From: Escallonia rubra
Lineage: Eukaryota; Streptophyta; Magnoliopsida; Escalloniales; Escalloniaceae
Assembly: GCA_033065855.1 (NCBI GenBank)
Contig: JAVXUO010000430.1
Coordinates: 124,001 to 188,000, forward strand
Length of the DNA: 64,000 nt
Direction: 5' to 3'
Below are positions 45,012-58,400 of this stretch, in pieces; the stretch's first letter is position 1; every line of letters begins with the position of its first letter. Made by a program: the position numbers and the translations under genes. Below the pieces are notes generated by a model, which was not told where the DNA came from, ran no database searches, and saw nothing but the letters and a program-made list of their open reading frames with translations.

Positions 45012-48000
45012 ATGATGAGGCATGCACTTATGAAAGCGAGGGGGACTAGTAGGGTTAACAATCAACAGGTGGTTTTTGATCTTAAGCATCGCGTGGTTCT
45101 TGCACTAAATAAGCTTGCTGATCGGGATACTTACCAGATTGGGGTTGAGGATCTTGAGAAAGTAATTCAGTGCTTAACTCCGGATGGGGTTGCCCCGTTC
45201 CTATCATGCATATTAGATACAGATTCAGAACAGAAGAGTGCTGTGCGCAAGGAATGTATTAGGTTGATGGGCACACTTGCAACCTTTCATGAAGGTCTTA
45301 TTGGCCAATACCTTGGAAAGATGGTTGCTAGCATTGTTAAGCGACTGAAGGATCCAGATTCTGTTGTGAGAGACGCATGTGTGGAGACACTGGGTGTTTT
45401 GGCAACTAAGTTGAGCAGTGATGAGGGTGAAAGCGATGGAGTGTTTGTTGTGCTAGTCAAACCGCTTTTTGAAGCATTGGGTGAGCAAAATAAGCAAGTC
45501 CAGTCTGGTTCAGCATTGTGCTTAGCTCGGATCATTGACAATACGAATGATCCTCCGTTGGTGATTTTGCAGCGGATGTTAACAAGAACTGTTAAGTTGC
45601 TCAAGAATCCACACTTCATGGCAAAACCAGCAGTCATTGAGTTGAATAGAAGCATCATCCAGGTCTGTTTGTCTTGAAAAACATAGGCACTCCTGTACAA
45701 TTTGCTCGTCCAATGATTTCCTCTTTTAGTTATCCTTGATTTAGAAAGTTCTGTCTGGTTTGGCTCTGCAAATCATGATAGAGACAAATTACTTTACTTT
45801 CTCGTATACTGCCTGATGCAATAGTTGAAGTTCAAAGATTAACTTGCAATTGCATGTGGGTCTTGCATACTTAGCGCAGTATGTCTGAATATTCATACGT
45901 GACATCAAACAATCTACTTTTTTTAAGAGAAGTGAGGTTCTTAAGCATTGGGCATTTGCATTGCAGTTGCAATATATTGCAATTAGATGTCCAGGGTTTT
46001 GACCTGCTGAGTATGTAAGTATTTTCTTCCTCTAATTTTCTCAGGCAGGGGGCGCCCCAACACGAAGTACTTTATCTGCTGCAATGGCTAGCATCCAAGA
46101 TGCTCTCAAGAACAGTGACTGGCAGACACGTAAAGCTGCTTCTACGGCATTAGGGGAAATTGCTTCAAGTGGTGGATCATATTTCAGTTCTTTCAAATCA
46201 TCCTGCATTCATTCCCTTGAATCATGTCGTTTTGACAAGGTCAGTATTAATCATCAACCAAAACTTGGAGAAGCTTCCTTCATTTGCATGTTCTCAAGTT
46301 GGATCCATTAGGTATTTCTTGTATGTTATATAGGTGAAACCAGCTAGGGACACAGTACTGCAGGCCTTACATCTCTGGAAAAGTCTTCCAGGGCCTGATA
46401 CACCTGAACCTTCAGAAGCTGGATCTTCTATTAAAGGTTTGGTGGCTGCTGTCCTTTTCTATAATTTTTAAAGACTTATCAAACACAGAATGCAGTAACA
46501 CTTCTTGTTTTCAGTGTTCATTACATTTTTTAGATCTTATATTGTAGTAGTCTTTGGCAATGTGAGGGGTCATGGTTTTTTCCTTGACATATTTTCTTTA
46601 CTTTGCCTGATCCGTGCCTTTGGGTTTACGTAGAATAGTCGGTCGCTTGACCTAGATTTGGTGGTTGCTAGCAACTTGGAATGTGTATGGAGCCTCATAA
46701 ACCACCAAAGCACAGTAGCTATATGTAGACATAAGTAAGTTGAACTTTACTTGATTGTTATCAGGCATGGAACTTGTATACCTAGTGTCCTCAAGGTACA
46801 TTCATGCTCTTGAGGTATTGCCATCAGAGGTTAAACCATTGGGTTTTCCTTTTGGAAGTAATCATCAATTATGCATTAGGCGTTGATAGTATTGAACTTT
46901 TTGGCATCTTTACTTTCATAGTTTCATAGCAGTGGGTAAGGAGAACAAAGAGTGAGATGAAAATCCATGAACAACAAGCTAACTCGTTCTTTCTGTCTAC
47001 CCTCCTCCTAGTTGGACCACATGTGATTTACTTAAATGTATCAGCAACATTAAAGGGATTAAGACTCAGTGTATTGAGCATAAGCCAGGTGACAATCTTC
47101 GGGTTACTAAGCGAAGCTGTAGAAGTTCGTGATACATTTATCTCTGAGAATTTCTTTGAGAGTTGAAACTTTCTCAATCACAAGGTGAACTAAGGGGGAG
47201 TAACTCCTTGTGAGAAAGCTCTTGTAATGGTCTATGATTAACTGTTCTCATTGCCCAGTTGAATTCGGTATACAAAAGTCAAAAACCCTTGATCTCAACT
47301 CCACCCCCCCACCCCCCCCCCCCAACCCACCCACACAAACCCCCGAGGGTGGGTGGGGTGGGGGCAGGGGTTTTATCTTGAATTTTGGTATTTTATATGG
47401 GGCTTATTACCACCACAATTGACTGTTAAGGTGCTTGGTTTTCAAGCATTCCGTCAAAATGCTAAAGGTTAGGATTTATTATAGTCTACCTGCTTAGTTT
47501 CTGTATATCAGGATAATATTAGGGCTGCCTAATTTGATTTTTTACTTGTTACTATCTCGGGTGTCAAGTTGAGGGGATTAGGTATGGCGTTTTTTTTTTC
47601 CCTGGAGATTTCCAGCCAGTCCACCTATTCTTCGTTTGCAGATCCCTTTCCAAACTATAGTTTTTGGAAGAAAATCACAAGGCAAAATACTTGACTAGGT
47701 TCCCCTTCTCATGATCCAATTTGGCCATGCAAACTAACAAATTTGGATTGTGGCATTAAGTTATCATTATGAAAGATCGTGTCTTGGACTTTCTTGTATG
47801 TAAAAAGTGATCAAGTTGGTCCACGTCTCCAAGACACTCCTGCATCATGGAACCCTGAAAAAGTGAGATGACTTAGGTTGAGGTCATTCCACTATTTCTC
47901 ATAGGAACATACAAAGGTGGGTGTCTTCCCAAGATTTATATGTCCTTTTCCAGCAAGGCTGGTAAGAAGTTCATTTCTATTTGCTTTGTGGCCCTACAAA

Positions 48001-51000
48001 GGTAAAGGATATGACTGATCACTAGAAGTGGCAATAGAGATTTACAAGGAGAAAACTGACGACTAGAAGATTACCGGTAGGACAGGGTTTGTATGTTGAG
48101 TTACGGAAGTGGTTTTTGTTTCTTATCACATGTAAGGGAGAAGTAGTGAAAAATTCACATACCTCTAAATATATGTAATAAATTTCGCATAGTTGTCTTC
48201 TAAAGTAGATATACACATCTTTACAAGTTATGGATCTCTACTCATGAAACTTCCATGCATATCAAATATGTTTTGTTGTCAGGAGTTTTGATTCTTTTCT
48301 GCATAAAAGGAAGGGGCCAAGGGGAATAGGAAGCCTGGTTTGCGTGGTATATTCCCTACTAGATAATGAATGATCTGGTTTGTCAGATTAAACAGACAAA
48401 GAAAATGAAAGTAAATTGTTCTTATCATCAAGTATATAAAATGGGAAATCATTTCATCGGTTTAAGTCAGCCGTTAGCGTAAATCAAGAGGATCCTTATT
48501 CACTTACATCGACACCTATTTTTTTTCACATTTATTATCCACTTAAAAGAGTGTATTGCCAACAAATTCTTACCTTCTAGTGGCAAATGAGTGTGTGAGA
48601 AAGTGCAATAAGGTGTGGACTCAGACACTCCCCTTTTGAAGTACAGTTTGGAATCTCCATTTCTGCTACTTTAAACTAAGGCTCTGTTTGACAACACTTT
48701 TTTTTTTGTTTTCAGTTTCCAAAAAAAAAAAAATTTAAAGAGCAATTTAATTATTTTTTTTTACAAAAACAAGTGGGTGTTTGATAACCCAGTTTTTATT
48801 GAGTTTTTTTTTTGTGGTGGTTTGCGGTGGCGGTGGCTGGTGGCTGGTGGCTGCTGGAGGTGGCCGGCGGTTGCCTGAGGTGGCTGTCGGCCGGCGGTGA
48901 TCGCCGGAGGTTGCTGCCGGCGGTGGGAGGGTGGTGGTCTAAAAAAAAAAACCAAAACTAAAAAAAAAAAACTCATTTTTGGAGTTTTTTTTTTCTTCTT
49001 CAGTTTAAAAACTGGTTTTTTAAACTGAAGAAGAAAAAAAGAAAAATGGTTACCAAACGCAACTTTTTTTTTCAGTTTCCAAAACTGGAAAAAAAAGGAG
49101 TGTCAAACAGGGCCTTAGTCTTGAGATTGGGTTCTGTAAAAGAAAAGTTTAACGACTGATTTCTGAGTTTGTAGTTTAATGTTGCCTGCTTCATGCCTTC
49201 CACGTCTCCTTCATCCGCTGAATATTCATTGATAATTTGTCAACACATGGTTCCATCTATTTTATGGTGTTTCTGTTATCTAAGTATGATGCACTTGTTG
49301 CAGAAAGTTTCTGTGGTGGTGATTATGGTGATATTACGAGTGCTAGCGAGTCTACATCGAAGGATGTCAAGTATTCTAATAGTAGGAGTGGCTCAGTTAA
49401 GAAAAGGATTCCTCTTATGGTTACAAAAGCAGGACAATGTTGTGCAGAAAATGCTCATCGTACCAAGGCAAATGATTGGCAGATAGAAGTTGCAGTTCCA
49501 AAAACTCATAATGTTTCCTCAGTGGACGTTCACCCTGAAGAATCTGAAGGTAGTTGTGTTACTAAGGCTTGTGAAAGGGCCACTGACATTGTGAGTAACC
49601 AGTATTTAGGGTATGAATATGTGCCCATGGATGACAAGCAGGAATATTCTTGTGTGTCTAATCTTGTCACCAGTAGCTTTGACACCAACCTGGTGGCAGT
49701 TTCGCGTGATGCTCCTGTGAAGGGTGGTTTGGTGACGACAATGCGGTCAAATCAGCAGTTTGAAGATGAAGAAATGAGTATTGGAGATTCAAGATACTTG
49801 GTGAAGATGCAAGATCGCAGGAGTCTTGACTCAGCTGTCACAGATTCATGCTCTCAACCCATACCAGGGTGTTGCTTGCAAACAGCAAATGAAATGGCTA
49901 CCATCCGGAAGCAGCTTTTGGAGATTGAAAACAAGCAAATTGACTTGTTGGATATGTTAAAGGTAATTGCTTCAACTTTCTTGGGCATTTTCAGTGCATA
50001 ATATGCAAATTAGACTAAAAAAAGTTCTACTAATCAAATGGTGTGCTGTAACACCATCTTAAAATCAGTCCCCCTCTGATAAGTAGACCACATAAAGTAC
50101 ACTATATTTTACAGCAGCAAAGTTCTAACCGACTTACCGGCCGGACATATAGCATCTTCCCTGCCAGTTGAATTGGATTAACTCTGATACATTTGGATAC
50201 CTGTTTCAATAAGTTGATTTCTCTACTTTTGCATTTTTTTCATTTTTGTCTTTTATATGATTATTATCTAATGTAAAAAAGGGGGACCCCGGTGCACGAG
50301 GCTTTCCCTATTGTGAGGGTCTGGGGACCGGAGAGGGTTGATGTACCCCATTCCCCCACTATTGTCAAGAGGCTGTTTCCGAGAATTGAACTTGTGACCT
50401 ATTGGTCAGATGGAGCGACCTTACTACTTTAATTTCTTTTTGTCCTGTCTATGATCAGATGTTCACAACCAGCACAGTGGAAAGCCTGTCCATGATACAG
50501 TCAAAGGTGTCAGGTTTAGAACAGGTGGTGGATAGAATAGCAGAACACCTTGTTCGTGGAGGGAGAAACTCTGATGTATTGACTGCCAAAGTTTTCAAGA
50601 AGAGTTCCTCTGTTGCTTCTCCTAGACTCTCTACATGCACTCCAAGGCCATCTGTAGACATACGTAATAGACAGCCCCTTTTGCCAATGAAAAGTGCTGA
50701 TGTTTGGGAGGAAAAACCATTTGCTCGGAGCAAGTTGAACAGTTCTGCTAAGCAAGTTGTAGACACTTGGGCAGAGCCCATAGTAAAGTCAAGTAGAAAT
50801 CCTACTTGTAATGGCACTCAGAAAAGCTTTGGTCAGGGAACCCGAGTCTATCAAACTAAGAAAGGTGACTCCGTCTTTGGTCTTGCTACTACCAGGGCCC
50901 GACATGATAGCTCAGAAATCAAGAATAGCCCGTGGAAACTTGTAACCGGTTATCTATCAGAAGGGGACCTGGAATCTGCATATCTGGAAGCTTTGCACTG

Positions 51001-53818
51001 TGGTGAAGATCTTGTTCTTGTTGAACTCATTGATAGAACGGGCCCTGTTCTGGAAAGCTTATCTCACAAGACAGCCAATGATGTGCTTAGCACTTTGGCT
51101 TCGTACTTCTTTGAACAAAGGTTTACTAATTCGATACTCCCATGGCTGCAGCAGGCAAGTTACTCTCTCACAATCCAACTTGGTTAATATCTCTGCATGA
51201 GTGATCTGTATTCCTAGGTCTAGTTTCTTAATGTTCCCTCAATCCTCTGTCCCAGAACTCAAAGAAGGTGACTTGTTTGTTTCCTGAGATATTTCATTGC
51301 ATATATGATCTCTGTATTCACACCTAGGATTACAATTGCATCAGAATATCGTAAGACAATTTGTTTGCTTTAAAGACTACTACTTGAACTCTGTTGAATT
51401 TAGAGCATTACAAGGCTCCTTCAGTCCATATGTTTCATTTTCCGATAGCGTTCAGCCATCTTGCAATAAAAAGCCAAACAGGACTAAAGACAATAAGCTG
51501 TCTTTTTAAGCCGACTTGCTATTATTCTCATGATTTTTGAAGTAACTGAAGGTGATTGGGAAATGGCAATTAATACAAATTCCAGAATTACTAATTAAGG
51601 GTATGCACCTAAGCCAAATTCGTAGGGGCTGTGTCTTCTAGGCCTTGGCCTGCTACTTGGAAACCAAGTGTGGCTACAACTCATAAATGATACATCTTTT
51701 ACCTTTACATTCTGAGTAATAAATTCCAGGCAACTGAAGGTGACTGGCTCTGTGTGATTTCAACTATGCATGACCATTGCTTATGCATATTGCCAATTTT
51801 ATAACATTGAATAGTAGCTCTTGAAATATATTGGGTTAGTTCCACTTTTCTCCCTTGTATTTTGCCCCTTCTTTTAGAACAGTCCCTGTACTGCTAAATC
51901 ATTGAAACTGGTCATTGTACTATGCTCCGTCATCATTTTATTCTCTCTGTTAGTTTTTCCTGTTAAGTTGAGGGCTAGGTTGGTCATTTCATGCTTTTAA
52001 GCCAAAAATTGCACATGCAAATCCATCCAATCAGCTGCCCACTCCTCTCTCTTTTCACGCCAACCCTCACCTATCAGCGTACTGTGTTTTGCCCACATTC
52101 CACCTCCCTCCACACCCCCCCCACCCCCACCCCCACCAAGACCAGCCATAACTTTCAATGATCCAATTTTCTAGAGTTCCTGAACGGAGAATAGAGTAGA
52201 TTTGGAGGTTAAGGTGCGGCGGGAAAATGGTGACTGGCGGTTTGGCGACAGTGGTGGCAGCGACATATAGTGGTGTTGCGGATGTGTGGCAGTCAGTGGC
52301 GATGGTGGAAATGAGTATGGTGGTTGTGGTTAGATTTGTGTATGGTGGGTTGGGTGGTGATGGTAAAAATCAATGAAAGATGTAGATCTGGGAGTTGGTG
52401 GTGGTGGTTGCTTTAACCATGGAGGGGTGGTGCTTGCGGTAAGCCGTGATGGCATATTTTGGGCTTTGTGGCTCAGATCTGTGGTGAAGGTGGTGGATAT
52501 GGTGATAGTGGTGGTTCTTTGTGTGGTGGTTTAATTGTTGATTGTTGAATGGTGAAAGGGTGGTGGTAATAGCGGCGATGTCATTGAAAGGAGGAGAAAA
52601 AGTGAACCGAAACCACTAACACTGCCACTGCCCAACCGTGGAGGTGGTGCGGTTGATCGAGGGCCTTCTCTGAGAGTGGTGGTTGCCGTTGTGAGTGGCA
52701 GTGTGTTGACCGGGGATGAAGAAGAAAGAGGAAAAAGAGCGTGCATTCTTTAAGGACAATACCCCAAGTTTTTAAATGCTAATGGAGGGACTAAAGCGAT
52801 GACGGCATAGTACAAATACTATTTTCAAGGATTTAGCAGTACAGGGACTGAAGTAAAAAACCATGCAAAGTACGAGGAAGAAAAAGGCAATAAACCCAGA
52901 TATATTTACCTTAGATCATAGCAAGCAGTGAGAAGGTCGGTTGTTCGAAAGGATCATTTTTGGTAATTGGACTGTTCGATTTTATCATGGTAACTTATGG
53001 TCCGGGATAGAGTCTGATGGAGGAAGGTTGCTAGTAAGGAGCAACACATGGACTTGTTGGGTCAAACTCACAACCCAGTTTCAGATCTTGTGAAACCCAA
53101 ATATTTTTGTCAAAACCTTTATCCACTGGATAATGCCTCCAAATGATTTTGTCGAAACCTTGAACAATTGGGGTTCTTACCAAAGCAGCAGCTTTTGGTT
53201 CGCTTTTTAAACGGTTTAGCCTCAAAAGTTCCTTCATGCAAAGCAACAGATCCTGTTTAGAACTGTAAGAACCAAGCATGTTCAATGCAGATCCATTTAC
53301 GTGTTTTTGTTTATACGTATAACATATGTGTATGTATATGCATTTGTGTTTGTATATGTGTGTGTTTTGTTTGCTTTCCTATAAATATACATAGCCCTCA
53401 GAATCTCGGTAGATAGCAAAAATTTTATTTCACGAGCATGCATTACATGCCTATAGTTACTTTTGTGAGAACAGACTGGAGAAAAAACTAACCATATATG
53501 TTGCTCTTCAGGTCGTTGACTTGAGCACTACCCATGGACCAAATTACCTTCTAATCTCTGCAAAATCAAGGAGAGAATTCTTATCTGCTATTAAGGAAGC
53601 TGTGAACATGGAATTTGGTAATACCATGGAGCGGAGATCTGCTGCACAGCTAGTGATGAAATTGCACCAGATGTGGGGTAAGGCTTTGTATTTGGAAATA
53701 TTGCAGATATGTTGTAGTTTCGAAGAGCATTTCATTCTGAAAACATCTAAACAAGTTTCATTACTCCGTATGTTAATATATACTGTATTATTTTGCCCTC
53801 CCAGGAAAATGCTCATGA
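45012..53818 (+). CDS. TOR1L: TORTIFOLIA1-like (SPIRAL2 family) microtubule-associated protein, complete, 827 aa
   Basis: Plant-specific protein that binds and stabilises cortical microtubules, affecting directional cell growth. Coding exons: 45012-45662, 46045-46239, 46334-46436, 49304-49962, 50459-51154, 53512-53677, 53805-53818; they join in frame to 827 aa. Residues ~20-310 are TOG/HEAT repeats (VVLALNKLADRDTYQIG, FLSCILDTDSEQKSAVRKEC, KSLPGPDTPEPSEAGSSIK). A Ser-rich variable region follows, then a coiled coil at ~515-575 (NEMATIRKQLLEIENKQIDL onward), a basic linker, and the conserved C-terminal domain (SPWKLVTGYLSEGDLESAYLEAL to KLHQMWGKCS). ATG 45012 is the first in-frame start; 45015 or 45030 are alternatives. 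Intron 5 has a GC donor at 51155. Introns 3-5 hold a MITE, a SINE and a Mutator-like element; coding sequence is unbroken. Confidence 0.95.
47304..47370. repeat. C-run / G-rich low-complexity inverted tract
   Basis: C-runs of 7 and 12 followed by CCCACCCAC and then GGGTGGGTGGGGTGGGGGC, forming a C-rich against G-rich pair inside intron 3. Confidence 0.8.
48675..49120. mobile_element. ~445-bp MITE in intron 3 of the TORTIFOLIA1-like gene
   Basis: Ends ACTAAGGCTCTGTTTGACA and its inverse TGTCAAACAGGGCCTTAGT. The interior has T/A homopolymers, a GTGGCTGGTGGCTGG-type G-rich core and a TTCAGTTTAAAAACTGG/TTTTTTAAACTGAAG hairpin. Target duplication unclear. A partial relative lies at 2935-3150. Confidence 0.75.
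50276..50430 (-). mobile_element. Au-type SINE in intron 4 of the TORTIFOLIA1-like gene
   Basis: On the minus strand it reads AAGGTCGCTCCATCTGACC, GGTCACAAGTTCAATTCTC (pol III B-box region), GGAAACAGCCTCTTG, CCGGTCCCCAGACCC, GTGCACCGGGGTCCCCC, then a T-run. This is the block order of the plant Au SINE. The 5' tRNA-like head is slightly truncated. It stops about 30 bases before exon 50459, so it supplies the branch-point and polypyrimidine surroundings of that acceptor. Confidence 0.8.
51833..52897. mobile_element. 1065-bp non-autonomous Mutator-like element in intron 5 of the TORTIFOLIA1-like gene
   Basis: It starts GGGTTAGTTCCACTTTTCTC with CAGTCCCTGTACTGCTAAATC further in, and ends with the inverse (GATTTAGCAGTACAGGGACTG ... 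AATAAACCC), so the TIRs are ~100 bases. The 9-bp flanks AAATATATT (51824-51832) and AGATATATT (52898-52906) agree at 8 of 9 positions, as expected for Mutator. The interior is C-rich on the left and GTGGTGG-rich on the right; no transposase. Confidence 0.85.
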
Positions 53819-54299
53819 GCGGCTGCTTGCATGTTGAATTCCTAGTGATTTGCTGACTTGAAGTGCAAGTATTGTGTCAAGTGTTCGCATTTATGTACCA
53901 AGTAGACACCTTCCATTTGGTAGCATACTTGAGTATGGACCAAGTCATCCAAACTATGTATTCGATGTTAACACATGCTTGGAAGGGGTTTAAGTAAGCG
54001 TTTGCGCACTTCATGCAGTACTGAATTGACTAAAAAAGTTCAGTGTGCATGAACAAATTGACTAAAAAAGCTGATTCTGGCGACGCTAAGCCGCTAACAT
54101 GCTGATTGAATTGGCGGTAACTGCAGAAATTAGGATCTACCACTTGAAACGGAACAAGTGGTTTCCTTTCTGCAAGCAAATCCTACTTTAAAATCTTGAA
54201 CTTCGAAGACTTTGGCATGTCTTGGGTGGACATTTGAGACAGTTGCTCGACTGCAGTACTTTGTTGCTTGTAGTAATATGTAACAATCTCAGACCTCAA

Positions 54300-55407
54300 G
54301 GATGCACTTACTTTTCTACCTCAAGACGTTGAATTTTAGGGATATTATCACTTTTATCGGGGTGTAATTATACAAAAGAACCAAAAACTGAGCGGTTGGA
54401 AGAATCTCATATTTTGAAGTGTGAAATTGCCACGTAAGTCAAAACCGTTGATTAGTGTCACGAAATTTTAACGTCACAGGAATCTTATATACTTTTTTTC
54501 TTACTAGTAAGGATCATATGTTTTGCACGTTAAGTAGTGATTCAAAATAAAAATATTATTAAGAGTAATAAAAAAACATATATAAAATTGGTATTTAAAA
54601 AAAAAAAAAAAAGAGGCTTGATATTATATAACAGTCAAAAGCATCATTAATTTAAAACAAACTCTAAACTATATAAAAAGTGCATTTCAAGTCATAAAAA
54701 TTTGAAAAGGGTGTGCGTATTCTGGTTAAATTCATACTCTTTTGTAATATATTAGTGAATGTTTAACTTCTTTAACGATAAAATGTTCAAATTTTAAATT
54801 TAAAAGGGTCATTTCAAGGAAAAATATTTAGCCATTTAATCTCTTGGGATCATTTCTATACAATGGGGCTAGATCCAAACGCGTTTTAGAGATCGTTTGA
54901 GATTGATTCTCAAAAGTAGATTTTGATTAAATTATAACCAGTTCTTAAATTCAACTTTGATTTATTTTAAGCACAACAAATTAAAAAATTATTATAGGTT
55001 GGATAAGAAGGAAAAGTATGTTTAGCGGGGTAAAATGACTATATAATGTATTAAGATGTAAAGGGAGCATTTAATGTTTGTTTACATGTGAGGATGTTTT
55101 GGTAATTCTTTAGGTCAAACCTGATACTCTAAATGTGATTAAATCAAAATTCAAGAAAATGAGGATTTTAGATTTGATCAGTTTCGAGCACATTGGAACA
55201 TATGCATTAGTGAACCTTTGTCACTAAAAGATGCATTAGTGAACCTTTTTAGCGTCAAAATGTTTAAAGTCAGTCAAAACGGTTGTAATTTAGCATCACA
55301 TTTTAAAAGTCAAACTATTTAGAAAACTTTTAAACTTGAAAAGAATAGTTTAAGAAAAAAAATTAGTTATTTAATCCCTTATGTACCAAAACTTGAGAGT
55401 TTTTAAG

Positions 55408-55465
<58 letters not shown>

Positions 55466-58400
55466 TAAGCATTTGAGCAGAAATAAATTGGAGTCTTTAT
55501 CATTTGGATTTCATCTAATCCTATCACTTATAAGAGTGAAATATACTAAGACAATAGCTATATGAATAATATATAATCATGTAAATATATGATATACCGG
55601 GACACAGTAGATCATAGAAAGACAATGACCATGCGAATGATATGTTATCATGCAAATAAGGATATTCCAATTGCTCTAATACGAATATAGGATTATGTAT
55701 TTGCCACGAACTGAAGCTATAATGATCTAACGATTTATATGCATTTGAGATTTCTAAAGCTCCACTTTTACGATAACTTTCTTACACCAATATGTATCTG
55801 CAATTGAAATTTAGAATTAAACTTCAGTTATATAATAGTTTTAATGTACGAATATGTTTGCATTGAAATACATATACATGCAAATTTATTGAAATTTGTA
55901 GCATACACTTCAACATACAATTATGTTATACAAAATTAAAAAATGATTGAAGTTTATGAGAATATTCAATTTAGTGTAAGTAGATTAAGTTTATTCTTAA
56001 AAGTTATAGAAAACACTTTCTCTGCAAGTTGTAGTAGCTCAGAGGTATTTTAACTCATTAATCGAAATTGATGGAGAAGATGTAGTAGATCTAAGGTATT
56101 TAGCTTTAACGTGAATGGAAGTTGTAGGTTTTGAAAAAAATCAAAAAAAAAATCGGTAATCAAAGAACATACAAAAGTTCAAGGGTGATTTTATAGATTT
56201 TCATAATTTTTTTTCCTTTTTTTACTAAAAGACAAAACGACTCTAACTAAAGCATAGATTCCTGTAAAGGTATTCTATAGAAAGATACTTGATAACTTAA
56301 AAGAAGCTAAATAAACTCTTATTATTATTATTTTTTTAACAAAACTCTAATTCAAAATAGGTATTTGATGGGAAAAAGGTTTTTAGTAAAAAAAACCTCG
56401 TCATCAACATTAATTTTGGATGAAGACTTCAGTTTAAAAAGGGCATCTTAAAAAAAATCATTTAACTCTATTTATGATTACATATGAATTTAGAAAATCC
56501 TAAAAAACTCTAGTTTTACGACAACTTCCTTATACCAATATGTGTGTATTCAAAATCGAGAATTAAACTTCAGGTTTATAATAGTTTCAATGTACTAATA
56601 TGTTTATATTAAAATCTATATATATGCAGAATAATTCAAATGTGTACCATACGCATCAACATACAAATATAAAATTAAAAAGGATTGAGTTTCTAACAAA
56701 ACATTCAATTTATATATCATTTCTAAAAAAAAGGCTATAGAAAACTCTGCAAGTTAATTTCTTTAATCAAAATTAAAGTGCTCATTTGATCGATTTTGAT
56801 GTTGGTAAGTTATAAGGTTATATTTTGACAGGGTTTTCTTTAAAGCTGAACGGAAACTTAATATCATATTTGTGCAATTGGGCTAGATTCACTCTCATAT
56901 TTTTTGTCACTTAAAGATGCATTAGTGAACTTTTAACCTCTTTAGTAGCAATTTGTTTATATTTAGCCAAAATATTGTAGTTTAGACTCACCTTCTTAAA
57001 AGTAAAAAATACACTTAATTTTGTAAACATTTTACTCCTAAAAAGGGTATTTTTGATGAAAAATGTTTAGCCATTTTAATCCTTGAGATTATTTTATATG
57101 TTGGGCCGAATCCTTATCCATTTTGGTCATATTCATAGTCTTTTATCATAAAAAGATACGTTAGTGAATCTCTTTTAGTGTCAAAATATTTAAAGTTAGC
57201 CAAAACGGTTGTAATTTAGCCTCACCTTTTAAAATATCAAAATAATTAAAAAAAAATTAAACTTAAAAAGAATATTTAAGAAAAAAATATTTAGTTATTT
57301 AATTCATCGTGTATCACATAGTAAAATATACGAAGATAATAGCTATATGAAAATTATGTTATCATATAAATATATGATATCTTGGGATATAGTGGATCAT
57401 AGAAAGACAATAACCATATGGAGAATACTTTGTCAGGCAAATAAGGGTATTCCAATAACTCTAATACGAAGATAGGATTATGTACTTGGCACGAATTCAA
57501 ATTATAAATAGGAGCAGAATTTATGAGCTGGCAATTCTTATGCATTTAAAAATTTTCAAAAAAACTCTAGTTTTACGATAGCTTTCTTACACCAATATGT
57601 CGATAATTGAAATCTAGAATTAAACTTCAGTTTCATGAAAGTTTTAAAGTACGAATGTGCTTGCATTGAAGTATATATATGCATGCACAATTATTTGGAA
57701 TCTGTAGCATACGCATCAACATACAAATATAAAATACATAATTAAAAAAGGATTGAGTTTCTGACAAAATATTGAATTTGGTTAGGTAGATTATGTTTAT
57801 TCTTAAAGAATATTGAAACATTGTTCTCTACAAGTTGTTTTCATTAATCGAAATTGATGGAGAAGATGTCATAGCTATGATGTATTTAACTTTAACGTAA
57901 AAGGAGACGGTATGTTTTGATAGAAATTTTTTCGGTAATCAAAGGACATGTTCAAGGGTGATTTTATAGATTGTCATAGGTTTTTTTCTTTTTTTATTAA
58001 AAGATGAAATAACCCTTAACTCTAACTAAAGCATATATTCTTATAAATGTGTTCTAAGGAAAGATACTAAGGATTAAAACGTCAAAGCATCTTAAACAGT
58101 GCATTAGTACTTAACAGACACATAACATTGCACTTACATGATTGGCAGAGTGAAAAAAAAATGTCCCGTTTAATTGGTTGTCTCAGTGGGTAAATGTTAC
58201 GGTTGTTTGACCAGTTAAGACTTTACATGACTAAATAAGTTAGGTTTTGAATAATTTTTGATAGTTTTCATTATTATTGAACAGTCAGTGGTGAACAATT
58301 GACGCTGTAATTTGATAATTGTAGCTTGATTTGACTAACTACGATAGTTGAGAAAAAAAGGAAGGAATTGAGGGTGAAATTTTTATGTAAGTGTGTATAT

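Noticed and set aside
52531..52746. 71-aa minus-strand frame in intron 5 of the TORTIFOLIA1-like gene
   Set aside because: It lies within the GTGGTGG-rich interior of a non-autonomous Mutator-like element; low complexity.
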